DNA of 64,000 nt from Desulfobulbaceae bacterium (GCA_002868945.1 PKTX01000005.1:41607-105606), one strand, 5' to 3'; shown: positions 36,212 through 45,496, counted from the first letter of the stretch. The notes: a model not told the origin generated them from the letters alone. Made by a program: numbers and translations.

Positions 36212-37090
36212 ATGAACCAGGCAAACACATTGGAAAAAATTATGGCTCGTACCCCTTCATCCACCTATGAAACCGGCCGTCACGCCCCACCGCCCAGGGT
36301 CATTGCCGTCACCAGCGGCAAGGGAGGGGTGGGCAAGACCAATATCGTCACCAACCTGGCCTATTCCCTGGCCCGCAAGGGCAAGAAGGTGCTGGTCCTG
36401 GACGCCGACCTCAACCTGGCCAATGTCGATGTCCTGCTCGGACTGACTCCCAAGTTCAATCTCCACCATGTTCTCATCGGCGAAAAGAGATTGCGCGACA
36501 TCCTGATCAAGGCACCGGGCGGCTTTCAGATCCTGCCGGCCAGCTCCGGCATCATGGAACTGGCCGACCTGAGCGAGGAGCAGAAGCTCTTTTTCCTCTC
36601 CGAGATCAGCGCCCTGGGCAACATCATTGACATCATGCTCATAGATACGGCAGCGGGCATTAACAACAATGTCATATATTTTACCCTGGCAGCCCAGGAA
36701 AAGGTGGTGGTCCTGACCCCGGAACCCACCTCCCTCACCGACGCCTATGCCATGATCAAGGTGCTCTCCTCCCTGCACGACGTCAAACGCTTCCGCATTC
36801 TGGTCAATTCGGCCCGCACCGAGAAAGAGGCCCTGGCCGTCTTTCGCCAGCTCACCCTGGTGTCAGACCGCTTCCTGGGTTCCCTGTCCCTGGACTATCT
36901 CGGCTTTATCCCCTATGACAACAAATTGCCGCAGGCGGTGCGCTCCCAACGTCTGGTGGTGGATATGTCGCCGCGCTCCACGGCCAGCGGCAAATTCTTT
37001 GACCTGGCCGAGCAGCTCATCCAGGAAGAGCCGGAGCCCCACACGGACGGCAATATCAAATTTTTCTGGAAAGGCCTTTTCAACTTGTAA
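36212..37090 (+). CDS. flhG: Flagellar number regulator FlhG (FleN/YlxH), MinD-like ATPase
   Basis: This 292-residue ParA/MinD-family ATPase has the deviant Walker A SGKGGVGKTNIVTNLA, DADLNLANVDVLLGL and DTAAGINNNV. FlhG counters FlhF and limits flagellar number; in some species it represses the flagellar activator. The C-terminus ends with a short amphipathic stretch (GNIKFFWKGLFNL), plausibly the membrane-targeting helix. It is followed by fliA. Confidence 0.96.
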   Translation: MNQANTLEKIMARTPSSTYETGRHAPPPRVIAVTSGKGGVGKTNIVTNLAYSLARKGKKVLVLDADLNLANVDVLLGLTPKFNLHHVLIGEKRLRDILIKAPGGFQILPASSGIMELADLSEEQKLFFLSEISALGNIIDIMLIDTAAGINNNVIYFTLAAQEKVVVLTPEPTSLTDAYAMIKVLSSLHDVKRFRILVNSARTEKEALAVFRQLTLVSDRFLGSLSLDYLGFIPYDNKLPQAVRSQRLVVDMSPRSTASGKFFDLAEQLIQEEPEPHTDGNIKFFWKGLFNL

Positions 37091-37155
37091 TATATTTTAG
37101 ATATCGAAGGGATACGTCCCCAGCCGCCAACAGCCCAGCAGACAGCGATAAAACG

Positions 37156-37941
37156 ATGAGCAAACCGCACAACGCCAAATTCAAGGATTACACCAACGCC
37201 TACTTTCAGACGGACAAGGCGCCTGATCCTGAAAAACGCGATGAGTTGATCCTGGCCTACACACCACTCATCAAGTATATCGCCAGCCGCCTTGCCTCGC
37301 GACTGCCGCCCCAGGTTGCCTTTGACGACCTGATATCCAGCGGCATCATCGGTCTTATCGACGCCATCGACAAATTCGATTTGAGCAAAAACGTCCAGTT
37401 CAAGACCTATGCCGAGTTCCGCATCAGAGGCGCCATGCTCGACGAACTACGCTCCCTCGACTGGGTACCCCGTTCCGTGCGGCGCAAGGCCACCAATCTC
37501 GAACATGCCTTCAGCAAGATCGAAAAGAAGCTGGGCAGGCCGGCCCGCGACGAAGAGACGGCCGCCGAGCTCGGCATCAGCCTGGAGGAGTATTACAGAC
37601 TCCTGGACGAGACCAAATCGATCACCTTCATGGACATTGAGCTTCTCGGCCAGAAAAAGCCCGACCAGATCAGCCCCGGCAACGGTCTCGCCTCCATCTC
37701 CATGGATGCCACGGACCCCTTTGCCGCCATTAACCTCAAGGAGATTCGCCAGCTGCTGGCCGAGGCCATCGACTCCCTGCCGGAAAAGGAACGCCTGACG
37801 GTTTCACTCTATTATTTCAATGAGTTAACCATGAAAGAGATCGGCCAGGTTCTTGATTACACGGAATCACGCATCTCACAGATGCACTCCAAGGCCATGC
37901 TGCGCCTGCGTGCCAAAATCAAAAAAGCCCTGGCTGCCTGA
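37156..37941 (+). CDS. fliA: Flagellar sigma factor FliA (sigma-28)
   Basis: This 261-residue sigma factor has regions 2, 3 and 4. ISSGIIGLIDAIDKFD, FKTYAEFRIRGAMLDELRS and WVPRSVRRKA are hallmarks of FliA, and the C-terminal YFNELTMKEIGQVLDYTESR is the region 4 helix-turn-helix. It directs transcription of filament, motor and chemotaxis genes. The ribosome site is weak. I found no clear sigma-28 promoter in the window, so its targets lie elsewhere. Confidence 0.97.
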   Translation: MSKPHNAKFKDYTNAYFQTDKAPDPEKRDELILAYTPLIKYIASRLASRLPPQVAFDDLISSGIIGLIDAIDKFDLSKNVQFKTYAEFRIRGAMLDELRSLDWVPRSVRRKATNLEHAFSKIEKKLGRPARDEETAAELGISLEEYYRLLDETKSITFMDIELLGQKKPDQISPGNGLASISMDATDPFAAINLKEIRQLLAEAIDSLPEKERLTVSLYYFNELTMKEIGQVLDYTESRISQMHSKAMLRLRAKIKKALAA

Positions 37942-38087
37942 AGGGGATTGCCATAACGCATAAAAATAAGTACTTTTAAGGCCATACCCTGTGGCTCGGT
38001 CCGAGCCCGGCGCCACAGAACAGACCTCCTTATCTTCACCAACCAATGCCCTCCCGGGGGTGCAACAACCAGTATCGAGGAAAAAAT

Positions 38088-38468
38088 ATGCCGGCTGATA
38101 CCAACATGAAAGTCCTTGTCGTTGACGATTTCGCCACAATGCGTCGCATTGTCAAAAATATCCTCACGCAGTTGGGATACAAGAATATCATCGAGGCGGA
38201 TGACGGTTCCACTGCTGTTGACATTCTCAAAAAGGAGAAGGTGGACCTGATTATCTCCGACTGGAACATGCCGAAAATGACCGGTCTCGAACTGCTCAAA
38301 CATGTACGGGCTGATGCCGCCCTGGCCGACACCCCCTTTATCATGGTGACGGCAGAGGCGCAGCAGGACAATATTATCCTGGCCGTCAAGGCCAAGGTCA
38401 GCCAGTACATCGTCAAGCCATTCACCGCCGACACCCTTGGCGAAAAGATTGACAAGGTGTTCGGTTGA
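38088..38468 (+). CDS. cheY: Chemotaxis response regulator CheY
   Basis: This 126-residue receiver has the acidic residues in LVVDDFATMRRIVKNIL, phosphoacceptor Asp in LIISDWNMPKMTGLELL, Thr in MVTAEAQQ and Lys in YIVKPFTA. These match CheY of the flagellar motor very closely. The start at 38088 follows GAGG and excludes a leader-like N-terminal extension. Its place next to fliA, with FliM carrying the CheY-binding peptide, supports a motor-switching role. Confidence 0.95.
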   Translation: MPADTNMKVLVVDDFATMRRIVKNILTQLGYKNIIEADDGSTAVDILKKEKVDLIISDWNMPKMTGLELLKHVRADAALADTPFIMVTAEAQQDNIILAVKAKVSQYIVKPFTADTLGEKIDKVFG

Positions 38469-38585
38469 GCAACCTCCGCAACCGGGTTGGCTGGATCAAG
38501 GACCCTGCGAGCCGATCTTCGTGGCGTGCCCGAAAAACAGGGCTTTAAACAACAAAAACATGCCGGAGCTTTTCTTTACCTACTT

Positions 38586-38624
38586 CTTGATCTCGAACAA
38601 ATCGACCCCTTGCCGGACAAGCAC
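38586..38624 (-). repeat. Repeat-family terminal fragment, copy 8
   Basis: CTTGATCTCGAACAAATCGA followed by CCCCTTGCCGGACAAGCAC aligns with the canonical end CTTGATCTCGAACGAAATGA / CCTATTTCTGGACAGACAC. Only one end is recognisable. It lies in the 203-bp gap between cheY and the FliL-like gene. Confidence 0.5.
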
Positions 38625-38671
38625 CAGCCGGGGTAGCGTCGCTGCCCCCGAGGATTTTTGCCCTTCTTGCC

Positions 38672-39577
38672 ATGACACCTCCCTCAGAAAACGATGCCAA
38701 GATCGAGCCACCGGTCGACCTTGATGATGACCTCGGCGATGACTGGGAATCGGCCTTTCAGGCGGAGGAGTTCATGTTCTCGCCCGAAGAGGAGCCCTCC
38801 GACTTTTTCCTTTTTGACGAAAACGGCGCTGATGAGAATGAGGATATTGCCGATCTTTTTGCCGACCAGCAAGACAAGGCCGACACCGCCGGGCCAGGCG
38901 CTGCAGGCGCCGCCGGCCGGCAAAAGGAGGCGGAAGACATTGTCGAGTTTCCAAGTCGCCTGCAGATCCTCACTGCCGCAGCCCTGCAACTCATCACCTC
39001 CCGGCCGCGCAGGCAACGCCTCCTCATCGCCGGCCTGCCCCTGCTGCTTCTCCTTATTTTCATAAGCACCCTCTTTTTTCGCAATACCAGCCAAGAGCTG
39101 GCCTCGCGGGAGCAGGCCCCGGCCGAAAAACAAGAGGAGGTGCTCCCCCCGACACCACCGGAGGAGAGCACCACGCCTCCCCCTGAAGCCTCGCCTCCGC
39201 CGCAAGATGTCGCAGTGCCGGCCTCTGAAAAAATCACCGAAAAATGGGAACTGCCCACCTTTACCATTGCTGCTGCGGACGACAACCACAACCTGATCAT
39301 CAACATTGACCTCACCCTGACAGCCCACCTTGAGCAGGGCGAAAAACTACCGGAGGAGCGTCGTACCTTTGCCCGTGACGTTATCTACCAGTTTTTCCGC
39401 AACCGACCGCCCTACGAGCTGAAACGGTACGCCCTGGCCCGAGGCGACATGATCACCCAGTTAACGGCCTGGCTCAACAAAGAGTGGCCCGATCACCCCT
39501 TTGACGCCATCAGCTTCAGGCGCTATCGGGTCCACTCCCCCTCCCCGGCAGTCTCCCCAGAGCTTACATTTATGTAA
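38672..39577 (+). CDS. Acidic membrane protein with FliL-like C-terminal domain
   Basis: This 301-residue protein has an acidic N-terminal cytoplasmic region of about 110 residues (Asp/Glu-rich, with DDLGDDWESAF), a transmembrane helix (LLIAGLPLLLLLIFISTLFF), a Pro/Glu-rich linker, and a periplasmic domain with LIINIDLTLTAHLEQGEKLP, RTFARDVIYQFFRNRPPYEL and a late WLNKEWPDHPFDAISFRRY. The layout resembles FliL, and it follows cheY at the end of the flagellar run, so a motor-associated role is likely. The ribosome site is poor. No named family is certain. Confidence 0.65.
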   Translation: MTPPSENDAKIEPPVDLDDDLGDDWESAFQAEEFMFSPEEEPSDFFLFDENGADENEDIADLFADQQDKADTAGPGAAGAAGRQKEAEDIVEFPSRLQILTAAALQLITSRPRRQRLLIAGLPLLLLLIFISTLFFRNTSQELASREQAPAEKQEEVLPPTPPEESTTPPPEASPPPQDVAVPASEKITEKWELPTFTIAAADDNHNLIINIDLTLTAHLEQGEKLPEERRTFARDVIYQFFRNRPPYELKRYALARGDMITQLTAWLNKEWPDHPFDAISFRRYRVHSPSPAVSPELTFM

Positions 39578-39687
39578 TAAAAAAGACCCCATGATACATT
39601 TTTGTCACATGACATCTCCTTCCCGCCCCGCCCCGCCTCGACCTATTTACCCGTAACATCATAAAGTTAAGCAGAAAAAAGGCAAGA

Positions 39688-39703
39688 TGGCATGCTTGTT
39701 GCT
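39688..39703 (+). promoter_or_regulatory. Sigma-54 promoter for glnB
   Basis: TGGCATGCTTGTTGCT matches the -24/-12 consensus at GG and TTGC with exact spacing. It lies 56 bp before the glnB start. Nitrogen-regulated expression through NtrC is the expected mode; no clear NtrC site was found upstream. Confidence 0.8.
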
Positions 39704-39758
39704 TCTCAGGCCGACATGAGACATGGCATGCCCCCTGCTGCTTCGGATCCGCGCCCCT

Positions 39759-40097
39759 ATGAAAAAAATTGAAGCGATCATCAAACCGTTCAAACTCGAC
39801 CAGGTCAAAGAGGCCCTCAACCGGATCGGCATCAGCGGCATGACCACAACCGAGGTCAAGAGATATGGCCGCCAGAAGGGGCATATGGAAACCTATCGCG
39901 GCGCCGAATATCTCGTCGATTTCATGCCCAAGATTAAAATCGACATCTGCCTGCCCGCAGAAAAGGTCGCCGAGGCAGTGGCGGCCATTATCAGCGCCGC
40001 GCGCACCGGCAAGATCGGCGACGGCAAGATCTTTGTGCTGCCCCTGAACAACGCCGTCCGCGTTCGTACCGGCGAAACCGGCGACCAGGCCCTGTAA
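39759..40097 (+). CDS. glnB: Nitrogen regulatory protein PII
   Basis: This 112-residue PII protein senses 2-oxoglutarate, ATP/ADP and, through uridylylation, glutamine. The start MKKIEAIIKPFKLDQVKEAL is standard. The T-loop GRQKGHMETYRGAEY holds the Tyr (in AEY) that GlnD modifies. The C-terminal GKIGDGKIFVLPLNNAVRVR is also typical. The start at 39759 lacks a strong ribosome site. glnD follows 24 bp later, suggesting one unit with the modifying enzyme. Confidence 0.95.
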   Translation: MKKIEAIIKPFKLDQVKEALNRIGISGMTTTEVKRYGRQKGHMETYRGAEYLVDFMPKIKIDICLPAEKVAEAVAAIISAARTGKIGDGKIFVLPLNNAVRVRTGETGDQAL

Positions 40098-40121
40098 CAG
40101 CCCGGCAAAAACAGCAAACCC

Positions 40122-42650
40122 ATGATAAATTCGGAATTACGAGCAAAACGTGAAACACTGGAAGCCTTGTGGCAAAAAGGTCTAAGCGGCCAGGCCCTGC
40201 TCACGGAACACACCAAGCTCATCGACTCCTACCTGCATCGCCTGTTCAGCGAATCAGTGACGGATAACCATGATATGGCCCTCATCGCCCTTGGCGGCTA
40301 CGGCCGTGGCGAGCTCTTCCCCTTTTCCGATATCGACCTGCTCTTACTGCACCGCACTGCAGACCAGGATCGCCTCACCAAGGTGGCCGAGAATCTCTTT
40401 TACCCCCTCTGGGATGCCGGCCTTGAGGTGGGCCACGGCGTGCGCACCATCGACAACTGCCTGGAGGACGCCCAGAGCGATTTCTTCTTTCAGGTGTCAC
40501 TCCTTGATGCCCGTCTGGTGGCAGGTTCCCAGGTTCTCTTTGACGAGCTCATGGAGACCTTCCGCCGCCTCTTTGTCCACAACCATCGCAAGGAATTCTT
40601 TGAGACCATGCTCAGCCACTGTCGACTGCGCCACGAGCGCTTCGGCAACCACGGCTATCTGCTGGAACCGGACATTAAGGAGAGCCGCTGCGGCTTTCGC
40701 GATGCCCAGGCCATGCTCTGGTCCGCCCAGGTGGTTTTCGGCCTCAACAGCCTCGATGACCTGGAAAACTCGGCCCTGCTCACCAGCGACGACCGCCAGC
40801 GCTTCGCCGAAGCCGTCAACAACCTGACCCGCATCCGCAACCGGCTGCATTACATCAGTGGCCGCAAAAACGACCGTCTCTTTTTCGAACACCAGGAGGA
40901 GATGGCCGAGGCCTTTGACTACCCCACCACCAAGGCCATGCTCGGTGTCGAGCTTTTCATGCGCGACGTCCACAACCACCTGCAGACCATTGCCGTTACC
41001 ACCGACCTCTTCTTTGAACACGTCCAGGATGTGGTGGGCCTGACCCCGCCGGAAAAGGGGGATCGCACCCTGGAAAGCGGCATTGCCGTGCGTCAGGGCC
41101 GTATCCAGCTTATCGACTCGGAACTGGTGGACAGACGGCCCCACCTCCTGATGCGGGTCTTCTACCTCTCCGGCCTCCATGATCTGCCCATTCACCACAA
41201 TACCAAGACCCTGATCAGCCGGAAGCTGCCCCTGGTCACCGACAAGGTCTGCCGCTCCAAACGGATGTCCAAGGCGTTTCTCGCCATTCTGCAGGGCGAT
41301 AAGGCAGGTCGGGTGCTCAGCGACATGCTGGAAACCGGCCTGCTTTCCGCCTACATCCCCGAATTCGAGCATCTGGAGTCCCTGGCCCAGCACGACGTCT
41401 ACCACGTCTACACGGTGGATCGCCATCTCCTGCAGTGTGTCACCGTACTGGGCCATCTCAAAAAAGAGGAGGCCGCCACCTTCATCACCCTGGCCGCACC
41501 GCACATTCTCTTCCTGGCCGCCCTGCTGCACGATATCGGCAAGGGCACCAGCCATGACCACAGTGAGTATGGCGCCGATCTGGTCCGTCTCATCGGCAAA
41601 CGCCTCAACCTGAGCAAAGAGGAAATCGACTGCCTTGCCTTCCTGATCCGCCACCACCTCTTCCTGGCCACCATTGCCCTGCGCCGCGACATCGAAGATG
41701 ACACGCTCATCCACTCCTGCGCCGAGACAATCCAGGACCAGGAACGGCTGGCCATGCTCTACCTGCTTACCATCGCCGATGCCGAGGCCACCGGCCCCAC
41801 CGTGCTCACCGAGTGGAAAAGCGCCCTCTTCCTGGAGCTCTACCTGAAGATCGCCCACGCCCTGGAGTACAGTGAACCCACGGCCCCGGACCAGCAGCAG
41901 GCCGTGGCCTGGCTGCGCGACAAGCTGACCCCTGTTGCCCGACAACTGGCACCCGACTTTGACCTGGACGTCCTGCCGGACGACTATATCCTCTCCTTTG
42001 CCACGGACGAGGTGGCCCTGCACATCAAGCATCACGGCAGCGGCGTCCTCCAGAAGAGGCGCACCGTGGTGGAGGCCACCGACCAGGAGGATCATTGGCG
42101 CATCCTGGTCATGGCCCCGGATCGGCGCGGCCTCCTGAACCGGCTCTGCGGGGTTCTGGCCCTGCACAACATCAAGGTTCTGGCCGCCAAGATCTTTACC
42201 TGGGCGGACGGCACGGCCGTGGATGTCCTGCATGTCACCTCGGCGCTGAACAAGGAGTTCACCGATCAGGACTGGCAGACCTTCCGCAAAGACCTGGAGC
42301 TGGCCCTCGACTACCGCCTCGGCCTGGGACACCGCCTTGAGCGCAAACTGACGCCGACAAGCGGCAAGACCAACAACAAAAAAACAACGCGCCCCAAGGT
42401 CACCATTGAGCCGGACGGCTCCGACAAGTACACTATCATCGAGGTCTTTGCCGAAGACAACGCCGTTCTGCTCTACAACATAACCCGGGCCTTGGCCGAT
42501 TTCGGCATATCCACCTATCGTGCCCAGATCGGCAGCCAGGCCGACCAGGTTGTTGATGTCTTCTATGTCCTGGACCACGAAGGCCACAAGATCCATGACA
42601 AGGATTTCATGGGAGAAATCCGTCAGGAGTTGCTTTATGCCGCCTATTAA
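40122..42650 (+). CDS. glnD: PII uridylyltransferase/uridylyl-removing enzyme
   Basis: GlnD (842 residues) modifies and demodifies PII according to glutamine level. Domains in order: nucleotidyltransferase with GGYGRGELFPFSDIDLLLL, a helical domain, an HD domain with AALLHDIGKGTSHDHSEYGA for the removal reaction, and two C-terminal ACT domains (LVMAPDRRGLLNRLCGVLAL and IIEVFAEDNAVLLYNITRAL). All are intact. It sits between glnB and glnA. Confidence 0.97.
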   Translation: MINSELRAKRETLEALWQKGLSGQALLTEHTKLIDSYLHRLFSESVTDNHDMALIALGGYGRGELFPFSDIDLLLLHRTADQDRLTKVAENLFYPLWDAGLEVGHGVRTIDNCLEDAQSDFFFQVSLLDARLVAGSQVLFDELMETFRRLFVHNHRKEFFETMLSHCRLRHERFGNHGYLLEPDIKESRCGFRDAQAMLWSAQVVFGLNSLDDLENSALLTSDDRQRFAEAVNNLTRIRNRLHYISGRKNDRLFFEHQEEMAEAFDYPTTKAMLGVELFMRDVHNHLQTIAVTTDLFFEHVQDVVGLTPPEKGDRTLESGIAVRQGRIQLIDSELVDRRPHLLMRVFYLSGLHDLPIHHNTKTLISRKLPLVTDKVCRSKRMSKAFLAILQGDKAGRVLSDMLETGLLSAYIPEFEHLESLAQHDVYHVYTVDRHLLQCVTVLGHLKKEEAATFITLAAPHILFLAALLHDIGKGTSHDHSEYGADLVRLIGKRLNLSKEEIDCLAFLIRHHLFLATIALRRDIEDDTLIHSCAETIQDQERLAMLYLLTIADAEATGPTVLTEWKSALFLELYLKIAHALEYSEPTAPDQQQAVAWLRDKLTPVARQLAPDFDLDVLPDDYILSFATDEVALHIKHHGSGVLQKRRTVVEATDQEDHWRILVMAPDRRGLLNRLCGVLALHNIKVLAAKIFTWADGTAVDVLHVTSALNKEFTDQDWQTFRKDLELALDYRLGLGHRLERKLTPTSGKTNNKKTTRPKVTIEPDGSDKYTIIEVFAEDNAVLLYNITRALADFGISTYRAQIGSQADQVVDVFYVLDHEGHKIHDKDFMGEIRQELLYAAY

Positions 42651-42801
42651 TAGAAATGCCGCCTGCGGTCTGCAGAAAAAAAAGAGTCGGCAAAAGACGT
42701 ACTGAAATCAAGGTTCGCATCCGCACAACCCTTCGGCCCTGAATCCGAAAGCTGCCTGCGAAACTTTATTTACCATCACACCCCTTTTCAAGGAGAACAC
42801 C

Positions 42802-44130
42802 ATGACTAAAGACGAAATTCTCGAAATTGTTGAAAGAGAAAAAATCAACTTCTTCCGCATGCAGTTCATTGACGTCAACGGCTTTCAGAAGAATGTCGCC
42901 ATCCCGCGCAGCCAGCTGGAAAAGGCCCTGGACGGCGGCATCATGTTTGACGGCTCTTCCATTGACGGTTTTGCCCGCATCAATGAGTCCGACATGTTCC
43001 TCAAGCCCGACTTCAACACCTTTGTCGTCCTGCCCTGGCGTAACAAGGACGGCATTGCCGCCGCCCGCCTGATCTGCGACGTCCACCTGCCGGACGGCAG
43101 CCCCTATGAGGGTTGCCCGCGCGTGGCGCTCAAGAGGAGCCTGGCTGCCGCCAAGGAGATGGGCTTTACCATGAACATCGGTACCGAGGCCGAATTCTTT
43201 CTGTTCGAGCGTGACGAGGATGGCAACTCCTCCACCGTCACCAACGACACTGCCGGCTACTTCTCCCTCGACCCCGAGGATCTCGGCAACGACTGCCGCC
43301 GTGAAATCATCGAGACCCTGGAGGCCATGGGTTTTGAGATCGAGGCCTCTCACCATGAGGTTGCCGAAGGCCAGCACGAGATCAACTTCAAGTACTCCGA
43401 TGCCCTGACCGCCTGTGACAACACCGTGACCTTCAAGTGGGTTGTCAAGGCCGTGGCCCGCAAGTACGGCCTGCATGCCACCTTCATGCCCAAGCCGATC
43501 TTCGGCATCAACGGCTCCGGTATGCATACCAACCAGTCCCTCTTCAACCTGGACGGCACCAACGCCTTTGAGGACACCAGCGACTCCCAGGGCCTCAGCG
43601 AGGTTGCCTACCAGTACATCGCCGGCATCATCAAAAACGCCCGTGGCTTTGCCGCTGTGACCAATCCGCTGGTCAACTCCTACAAGCGTCTTGTTCCCGG
43701 CTATGAGGCCCCGGTTTACATCGCCTGGTCCGCCTCCAACCGCTCCTCCCTGGTGCGCATCCCCGCCTCACGCGGCCTCGGCACCCGGGTTGAGGTGCGC
43801 AACCCGGATCCCACCTGTAACCCCTATCTGGCCGTGGCCATGATGCTCAACTCCGGCCTGGACGGTATCAAAAACAAGCTGACGCCGCCCGCCTCCGTTG
43901 ACGTCAACATCTTTGCCATGACTCCGGATGAAAAAGAGGTGGCCGGCATTCCGAGCCTGCCAGGCACCCTGGCCGAGGCCCTGGACGAACTGGAGGCCAG
44001 CCCCATTGCCAGGGAGACTCTGGGTAACCACATCTTTGAAAAATATATCGAGGGCAAACGCAAGGAGTGGGACAACTACCGCACCGCCATCACCAGCTGG
44101 GAGTTGGAAAACTACCTCAACCTCTACTAG
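42802..44130 (+). CDS. glnA: Glutamine synthetase, type I-alpha
   Basis: The enzyme makes glutamine from glutamate, ammonia and ATP. The protein is 442 residues, the length of the GSI-alpha (Bacillus/archaeal) class. FDGSSIDGFARINESDM, EAEFFLFERDEDG, GSGMHTNQS and the Glu-flap region NPLVNSYKRLVPGYEAP are present. The adenylylation Tyr segment of GSI-beta (as in NLYDLPPEE) is absent. GlnD/PII control would therefore act indirectly, not through GlnE. AAGGAGAA precedes the ATG and a strong terminator follows. Confidence 0.95.
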   Translation: MTKDEILEIVEREKINFFRMQFIDVNGFQKNVAIPRSQLEKALDGGIMFDGSSIDGFARINESDMFLKPDFNTFVVLPWRNKDGIAAARLICDVHLPDGSPYEGCPRVALKRSLAAAKEMGFTMNIGTEAEFFLFERDEDGNSSTVTNDTAGYFSLDPEDLGNDCRREIIETLEAMGFEIEASHHEVAEGQHEINFKYSDALTACDNTVTFKWVVKAVARKYGLHATFMPKPIFGINGSGMHTNQSLFNLDGTNAFEDTSDSQGLSEVAYQYIAGIIKNARGFAAVTNPLVNSYKRLVPGYEAPVYIAWSASNRSSLVRIPASRGLGTRVEVRNPDPTCNPYLAVAMMLNSGLDGIKNKLTPPASVDVNIFAMTPDEKEVAGIPSLPGTLAEALDELEASPIARETLGNHIFEKYIEGKRKEWDNYRTAITSWELENYLNLY

Positions 44131-44206
44131 CCCGCCCCGGGCGACACCGCCCGAAGGCCGCGGCAGAGGGTGTTGTCGCGGCCCACGTGGCGCCATACCA
44201 AAAAAA

Positions 44207-44241
44207 GGAGGCTGTCCCAAAAGGACAGCCTCCTTTTTTTT
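44207..44241 (+). terminator. Terminator after glnA
   Basis: GGAGGCTGTCC / GGACAGCCTCC form an 11-bp perfect stem with loop CAAAA and eight T. A run of seven or more A precedes it, so it may also work in reverse. Confidence 0.9.
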
Positions 44242-44245
44242 GTGT

Positions 44246-44287
44246 CAGTGAAGGGTAAGGCGTTAGGAGTAAGAAGCAAAAAGGCGC
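44246..44287 (+). repeat. About 40-bp direct repeat, left copy
   Basis: CAGTGAAGGGTAAGGCGTTA plus the following 22 bases is repeated at 45306-45345 with few changes. The pair flanks the membrane protein gene at 44640-45134. The nature of the repeat is unknown. Confidence 0.6.
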
Positions 44288-44419
44288 CCACTCAACCGAT
44301 TTTTTTTTGAGCCCCGACGCCTTGCACCTCTCTCCTCACCCTCTCGGCCGTTGAAACAAAAGGGAAAAGATGCCAAAAAAAGATAGCTTTTCGAGACATA
44401 GACCACGTCGGAGAGATGA

Positions 44420-44478
44420 GATATTTCGGAGTCTCGCTCCGCTCGCTTACCTCTTCGAGTTTGCGAAACAGGGAAAAT
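44420..44478 (+). repeat. Repeat-family core, copy 9 (ends lost)
   Basis: GATATTTCGGAGTCTCGCTC followed by CGCTCGCTTACCTCTTCGAG and TTTGCGAAACAGGGAAAAT aligns with copies 5 and 10. The terminal CTGTCC sequences are not recognisable. The rest of the 44288-44639 gap has no supported gene. Confidence 0.6.
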
Positions 44479-44639
44479 AAGATGTGACTGCCAAGCAAAA
44501 CAAGACAATAACGATTTTGTAACATCGTCTTGCCTGATGGGCTTGATTTTCCAGGAAGCCGCCCCTGCGCCAACTTCTCTGCACGGAGCAGGGCCGCAAA
44601 AAATCTGGCAAAACAGCAGCTATTCCAGATGGCCGGAGG

Positions 44640-45134
44640 TTATGGGAACGGCCGCCGCTCCCCGGTCTCGTCCTCTTCCCGGGCCGGTGCCTCCTCCTCG
44701 GGTCGCAGGGCCTGCAGCAGACCGACCAGCAAAAAGGCGACACTTGCGCCACATAAAAAACAGGGCACCAGGGCATAGGCCAACATGGAGGCTTGCGCCT
44801 TGGGCCAGCCATTGAGCCGAACCGCCATATCGCCGGCATGCAATGGCCCATAACTGGTCTCATCCGTCACCACATAGAGTGAGCCCTCGGCCACATGCTG
44901 CCTTATGGATTTATTGAGAATCAACAGCTCAAAAGCGCCCTTGGTCTGCTCCAGTTCCAAAGGCCGGTGCCGGGCCGTCCACCAGATGTCCTCCTCGCTG
45001 CCGCCAAAGGCGCGGTAGAGCTGGACAGCCAAGGCGCTGCCCACCGTCAACAAACCAACCAGACCGATAATCAAAAAAGCATTCAGCCGTATCTGCCTGA
45101 TCTTCGTAATCTGCGTGATCTGCCTGATATTCAT
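44640..45134 (-). CDS. Two-helix membrane protein of unknown function
   Basis: This 164-residue protein has an N-terminal transmembrane helix (LNAFLIIGLVGLLTVGSALA), a periplasmic domain of about 80 residues and a second helix near the C-terminus (ALVPCFLCGASVAFLLVGLL), ending in an acidic tail (PEEEAPAREEDE). The start at 45134 is set by AGGAG 8 nt upstream. The first 17 residues repeat the pattern QIT/IRQI and are encoded by a short tandem DNA repeat. It is unrecognised, and it lies between two 40-bp direct repeats. Confidence 0.65.
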   Translation of the reverse strand: MNIRQITQITKIRQIRLNAFLIIGLVGLLTVGSALAVQLYRAFGGSEEDIWWTARHRPLELEQTKGAFELLILNKSIRQHVAEGSLYVVTDETSYGPLHAGDMAVRLNGWPKAQASMLAYALVPCFLCGASVAFLLVGLLQALRPEEEAPAREEDETGERRPFP

Positions 45135-45305
45135 CTGCCTACTCCTGCCATGGGTTTGGAAACAGCGCCTGTACGGTCCGGGGATCCACAAACAGGGTAC
45201 CACTGAGTGCCTGCCATGGCCAGCAGCTAAGGGCCTCTCAACTTTCCCCGGTTCTTTTATCATGCAGTAATGGCGCGATGAGCTTGGGCAGTATCGTCTT
45301 TTTTC

Positions 45306-45345
45306 CAGTGAAGGGTAAGGCGTCAGGGGTGAGGAGAAAAGGCGC
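45306..45345 (+). repeat. About 40-bp direct repeat, right copy
   Basis: CAGTGAAGGGTAAGGCGTCA matches the left copy at 44246. The 45346-45496 stretch that follows holds no other structure I can name. Confidence 0.6.
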
Positions 45346-45496
45346 TGTCGTTCAGCGAACTATTTTGCTTACCCTAAGCTCATTGGATGCGCTTACTTCA
45401 CACAATGGCCAACACTATGCAGCGTAGAATCTGCCCCTTGACCTTGTTTGTTTTCCATGTAATGATCGAGCTGCCGATTTGGCCGAGGGTGTGCGG

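Noticed and set aside
38469..38671. Sigma-28 promoter near cheY
   Set aside because: No match to TAAA-N15-GCCGATAA with acceptable spacing was found.
40497..42596. 699-residue minus-strand frame opposite glnD
   Set aside because: Antisense shadow of a well-supported gene in high-GC sequence.
44640..45263. Longer start (45263) for the two-helix membrane protein
   Set aside because: The extra 43 residues have no ribosome site, while ATG 45134 has AGGAG at proper spacing.
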